A DNA stretch of 64,000 bases. It comes from Sinorhizobium psoraleae (lineage in GTDB: Bacteria; Pseudomonadota; Alphaproteobacteria; Rhizobiales; Rhizobiaceae). The notes beneath the pieces were generated by a model. It saw only the letters and a program-made list of their open reading frames with translations, made no database searches and was not told where the DNA came from. The number at the start of each line of letters is the position of its first letter. Position 1 is the stretch's first letter. Below, in pieces: positions 61,224-64,000 of this stretch. Location of the stretch: the NCBI RefSeq assembly GCF_013283645.1, contig NZ_JABEKV010000008.1, positions 1-64,000 on the forward strand, written 5' to 3'. Position numbers and translations under genes: made by a program.

Positions 61224-62432
61224 ATGACGGACACAACATCACAGCTGGACGGGGCAACAATTGGCCTGGAGACCGTCGAGCAATCCGCGTGGAGCGCGGC
61301 GACTTGGTTTGCCGTTCTCTCGATGGCGGCCACCAGCTTTGCGCTGGTATCGGCTGAGTTCCTGCCGGCGGGCCTGTTGACACCAATGGCGCGCGATCTC
61401 GGGATTACCGAGGGAACAGCCGGACAGGTCGTCACCGCCACCGCTTCCGTCGGCGCCGTGACGGCCCTGTTGAGCAATGTTCTCATCGGCAAACTGAACC
61501 GCAAGTCGGTATTGGTCGGTCTCAGTGCGTTGGCGATCGGCTCCAATGTTCTTGCATCATTGGCGACCGATTTTTGGCTGTTGTTGTTGGGCCGGGCTGG
61601 GCTGGGCATCGCGCTTAGCGGTTTCTGGGCGCTTTCAGTTGCCGTGGTAGCGAGGCTGGTCGGCGCCAATGCGACAGGTCGGGGCATGGCTATCGTCACC
61701 CTCGGCGTCTCGCTCGCGACCATAGCTGCACCATCGATGGGCGCGTTGATCAGCGACTGGCTGGGATGGCGCATCGCCATGGCCATGACCGCCGGGCTTG
61801 CCGCGCTTGCTATGCTGCTGCAGGTACTCAGCTTGCCAACACTGCCTGCAAGCACAAGCAACAGTCTCGCTGATGTTTTCCGGCTGACACGACGGCGCGG
61901 CATTCAACTGGGAATGCTTGCCATCCTTTTGCTGATGACAGGGCACTTTGCCGGCTCGGTTTACGTGCGTCCCTTCCTCGAACAAGTGACGCTTCTTGAC
62001 ACCAGATCGATCGCCCTGGCGCTGCTTGGCTTTGGCATCGCCTCCGTGATCGGTAACGTTGCCGGTGGCCGACTGGCCGACGCCAGTATCCGCTTGGCAC
62101 TCGCTGTCACGGCAGTGTTAATGGCGTTCGCTGCTTTCGCTTTGGTGCTTTCGGGCGCTCATATCGGCATCGCGTTCGCTCTCGTTACGCTTTGGGGCTT
62201 CGCCTTCGGCATGGCGCCGGTCGTGCTGCCGACCAATCTTTCCCGCGGGGCACCCGACGCTCTGGAGGCGGCGGGCAGCCTGATGGTCGTCTCTTTTCAG
62301 GTCGCGATCAGTATCGGCGCGGTTTTCGGCGGCTATATCGTCGACCACTACGGCGCTGGGGGGCCTTTGACCCTTACCGCGGTCCTGGCTGCGTCGACGG
62401 TTCTCTTGGCGCTGCTGCAGCCTCGCAGCTGA
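61224..62432 (+). CDS. MFS efflux transporter (AraJ/sugar-efflux type)
   Basis: The 402-residue permease has twelve predicted membrane segments. The first is WFAVLSMAATSFALVSAEFLP, split by position, typical of the arabinose/chloramphenicol-exporter type, and the family A-motif is in the 2-3 loop around NVLIGKLNRKSVLVGL. The ribosome site AGGAGATACTTCA precedes the ATG. With the AraC regulator gene just upstream it forms a small regulated export unit for an unknown compound. Confidence 0.9.
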   Translation: MTDTTSQLDGATIGLETVEQSAWSAATWFAVLSMAATSFALVSAEFLPAGLLTPMARDLGITEGTAGQVVTATASVGAVTALLSNVLIGKLNRKSVLVGLSALAIGSNVLASLATDFWLLLLGRAGLGIALSGFWALSVAVVARLVGANATGRGMAIVTLGVSLATIAAPSMGALISDWLGWRIAMAMTAGLAALAMLLQVLSLPTLPASTSNSLADVFRLTRRRGIQLGMLAILLLMTGHFAGSVYVRPFLEQVTLLDTRSIALALLGFGIASVIGNVAGGRLADASIRLALAVTAVLMAFAAFALVLSGAHIGIAFALVTLWGFAFGMAPVVLPTNLSRGAPDALEAAGSLMVVSFQVAISIGAVFGGYIVDHYGAGGPLTLTAVLAASTVLLALLQPRS

Positions 62433-62828
62433 TCTTTGCTTCCGGGTTGAGCAATCAGGCGCAATCGGACTGAAGATGCTGTGCAACCTTTGCGCATCTG
62501 TAAGACGCAAGGTGGCGGCGCATGGCGGGCCGAGTAGCGCTCTTACTGGGCTCTGGATATGAGACCGCCGGCACTCGCCGGCGACCTCGACTGCATCAGT
62601 CTATGATAATGTGCCTGCCTTCTGCCTTGAGGCGTGCGAAGCCGTCCTTCATCGTAAGCGGCGTGCTACTCGCACCTTGAGAGTATTTCTTGGATTCGAC
62701 AGCAAGAAATCGCAGCCTTGACCGAACTGATCGAACGACTCGCATTGACGTCACCTCGTTTCGGCGAGCAGGCGCTCAAAGCTCTTGCCCACGTTGATGG
62801 TTGTCGCGACGACCAGTCAGCTGCCAAC
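62433..62828. other. Intergenic region without recognised gene
   Basis: About 400 bases separate the exporter from the end of dnaE2. Short frames overlapping the dnaE2 end on the plus strand are antisense shadows. Confidence 0.4.
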
Positions 62829-64000
62829 TCACTGAAAATTCCGGCTCTTGATCTTCAGATTGTCGATATGAAGATCCGGCACGAACATGTCCCTCGGCCG
62901 AATCCCTGGAGGCGTCTTTTCGCGGGAATCCGGACTTCCAGGGGAGCCGTGAGCGAACTCATCGCCGCGGCCACTCGCCGGCCGGAACGCTCCGTCGCGC
63001 TCGGCAAGGCTCGACAGATCGGCCGAGAGATCGAAGAGCTGCTGGGCGACGAGGTGAACCACCTCCCCTTCCCGCTGAATCCTGCCGTTGATCGCCATCA
63101 TGCTGGCGCCGAGCACGACTCGGCGTGACCGCTCGAAGAGCTTCGGCCAGACGACGATATTGGCGACGCCGGTCTCGTCCTCGATGGTGATGAACATCAC
63201 GCCCTTCGCCGACCCTGGGCGCTGGCGTACCAGCACCAGGCCGGCCGCCATCAGCCATTGCCCATCGCGCGCCGCCATCGCCTCGGCGCAGGTGACGATC
63301 CGGCGCATAGTGAGGTCGTTCCGCAAGAAGCTCAGGGGGTGTCGCCGGAGCGTGAGGCCGGCATGACTGTAGTCCTCGACGACGTTATGGCCGTCGGTCA
63401 TCTGCCGCAGTTCGACCGCCGGCTCCTGCTGCTCGGCAATGGCCCGCGCCTCCCGTTCCGCGGCCGCGGTGAAGAGCGGAAGCGGTTCGTTGCGCAACGC
63501 CTTGATCGCCCAGAGCGCGTCGCGGCGCTCGAGACGCAATGACGGCAGGAAGGCATCGGCTTCGGCAAGCTCGACAAGGGAGGCGACCGGCACGCCCGAC
63601 CGCCGCCACATGTCATCGACCGATGCGAAGCGTTCGTCGGCGCGAGCGGCGACAACGTGCGCCGCATCGGCGGTCGCCAATCCCCGCACAAGACGCATGC
63701 CGAGCCGCACGGCATGCCGGTCCGTGCCCTCTATCGGCTCGAGCATGCAGTCCCAGCGCGATCGGTTGATGCAGATCGGACGGACCTCGACGCCGTGCTT
63801 GCGGGCATCGGCGACGATTTGCGCGGGAGCATAGAACCCCATCGGCTGTGAGTTCAGAAGCGCCGCGCAGAAGACGTCCGGGAAATGGTATTTCACGTAG
63901 TTGGAGGCATAGGCGATCAGCGCGAAGGAAGCTGCATGGCTTTCGGGAAATCCATAGGAGCCGAAACCTTCCAGCTGCGAAAATGTCTTTTCGGCGAATT
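62829..64000 (-). CDS. dnaE2: DnaE2 (ImuC) error-prone DNA polymerase, C-terminal part
   Basis: The minus-strand frame runs in from the window edge and ends at 62829, giving about 390 residues of the C-terminus. The helix-hairpin-helix and finger regions with GFGSYGFPESHAASFALIAYA lie at the edge, followed by YHFPDVFCAALLNSQPMGFY and QIVADARKHGVEVRP. An OB-fold end (GLVLVRQRPGSAKGVMFITIED, split by position, and NIVVWPKLFERSRR) closes the protein. DnaE2 is the SOS-induced polymerase that works with ImuA and ImuB in damage-induced mutagenesis. Those genes would lie upstream, beyond the window. Its start is outside. Confidence 0.95.
   Translation of the reverse strand, partial: FAEKTFSQLEGFGSYGFPESHAASFALIAYASNYVKYHFPDVFCAALLNSQPMGFYAPAQIVADARKHGVEVRPICINRSRWDCMLEPIEGTDRHAVRLGMRLVRGLATADAAHVVAARADERFASVDDMWRRSGVPVASLVELAEADAFLPSLRLERRDALWAIKALRNEPLPLFTAAAEREARAIAEQQEPAVELRQMTDGHNVVEDYSHAGLTLRRHPLSFLRNDLTMRRIVTCAEAMAARDGQWLMAAGLVLVRQRPGSAKGVMFITIEDETGVANIVVWPKLFERSRRVVLGASMMAINGRIQREGEVVHLVAQQLFDLSADLSSLAERDGAFRPASGRGDEFAHGSPGSPDSREKTPPGIRPRDMFVPDLHIDNLKIKSRNFQ

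Overview
The window looks like part of a symbiotic (or symbiosis-like) replicon of a nitrogen-fixing alphaproteobacterium of the Rhizobium/Sinorhizobium kind. The evidence is a complete rhizobial order of uptake-hydrogenase genes (hupSLCDEFGHIJK-hypABFCDE plus a hypX remnant), a nod box in front of a NoeI-like methyltransferase gene, a tts box in front of a NopD/XopD-like SUMO-protease effector, and -24/-12 (sigma-54) promoters in the hydrogenase cluster. No rRNA, tRNA or CRISPR array was recognised.

Layout. 0.4-2.3 kb: kup potassium transporter. 2.8-4.85 kb: type III effector of the C48 peptidase family, with a probable 5' frameshift and its tts box. 5.0-19.9 kb, all on the minus strand: the hydrogenase cluster. 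The structural genes hupS/L, the cytochrome hupC, the protease hupD and all the listed maturation genes are open. hupE (nickel permease) is broken by a deletion and frameshifts, and hypX is a decayed stump. A second sigma-54 promoter and a strong hairpin separate hupF from hupG. 20.9-21.9 kb: nod box and noeI-like gene. 22.8-29.5 kb: an accessory zone with a damaged vapBC pair, a hipA/XRE pair and many gene relics (AAA ATPase, membrane protein, adenylate cyclase, flavodoxin domain, PAS kinase, LysR).

29.6-37.0 kb is the most unusual block. On the plus strand it carries a tiny secreted peptide, a 652-residue polytopic membrane protein and a periplasmic solute-binding-like protein. On the minus strand, converging on them, are a three-part endolysin-like protein (GH24 muramidase, YkuD-like region, hydrophobic tail) and a DUF2235 alpha/beta hydrolase. 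Near-identical palindromes lie at both ends. The functions suggest something acting on the cell envelope, and I do not recognise the assembly as a named system.

37.4-48 kb: a frameshifted IS110-type element, an OmpA-type lipoprotein plus L,D-transpeptidase pair, a peroxiredoxin, a di-heme cytochrome c, a HiPIP gene put out of frame by a 7-bp triplication, a heavily mutated membrane-protein pseudogene, a chrA relic, an MFS transporter and a GSU2403-type nucleotidyltransferase with twin operators. 49.7-56.6 kb: an arabinoside-uptake and hydrolysis locus (ABC ATPase, two permeases, binding protein, GH51 arabinofuranosidase, ArsR-type regulator) with an operator-like motif shared by its two transcription units. 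57.4-62.4 kb: an aldo/keto reductase with a divergent LysR gene interrupted by four tandem 77-bp repeats, then an AraC regulator with an MFS exporter. The window ends inside dnaE2.

All functions are inferred by reading the translated sequences. No database search was run.
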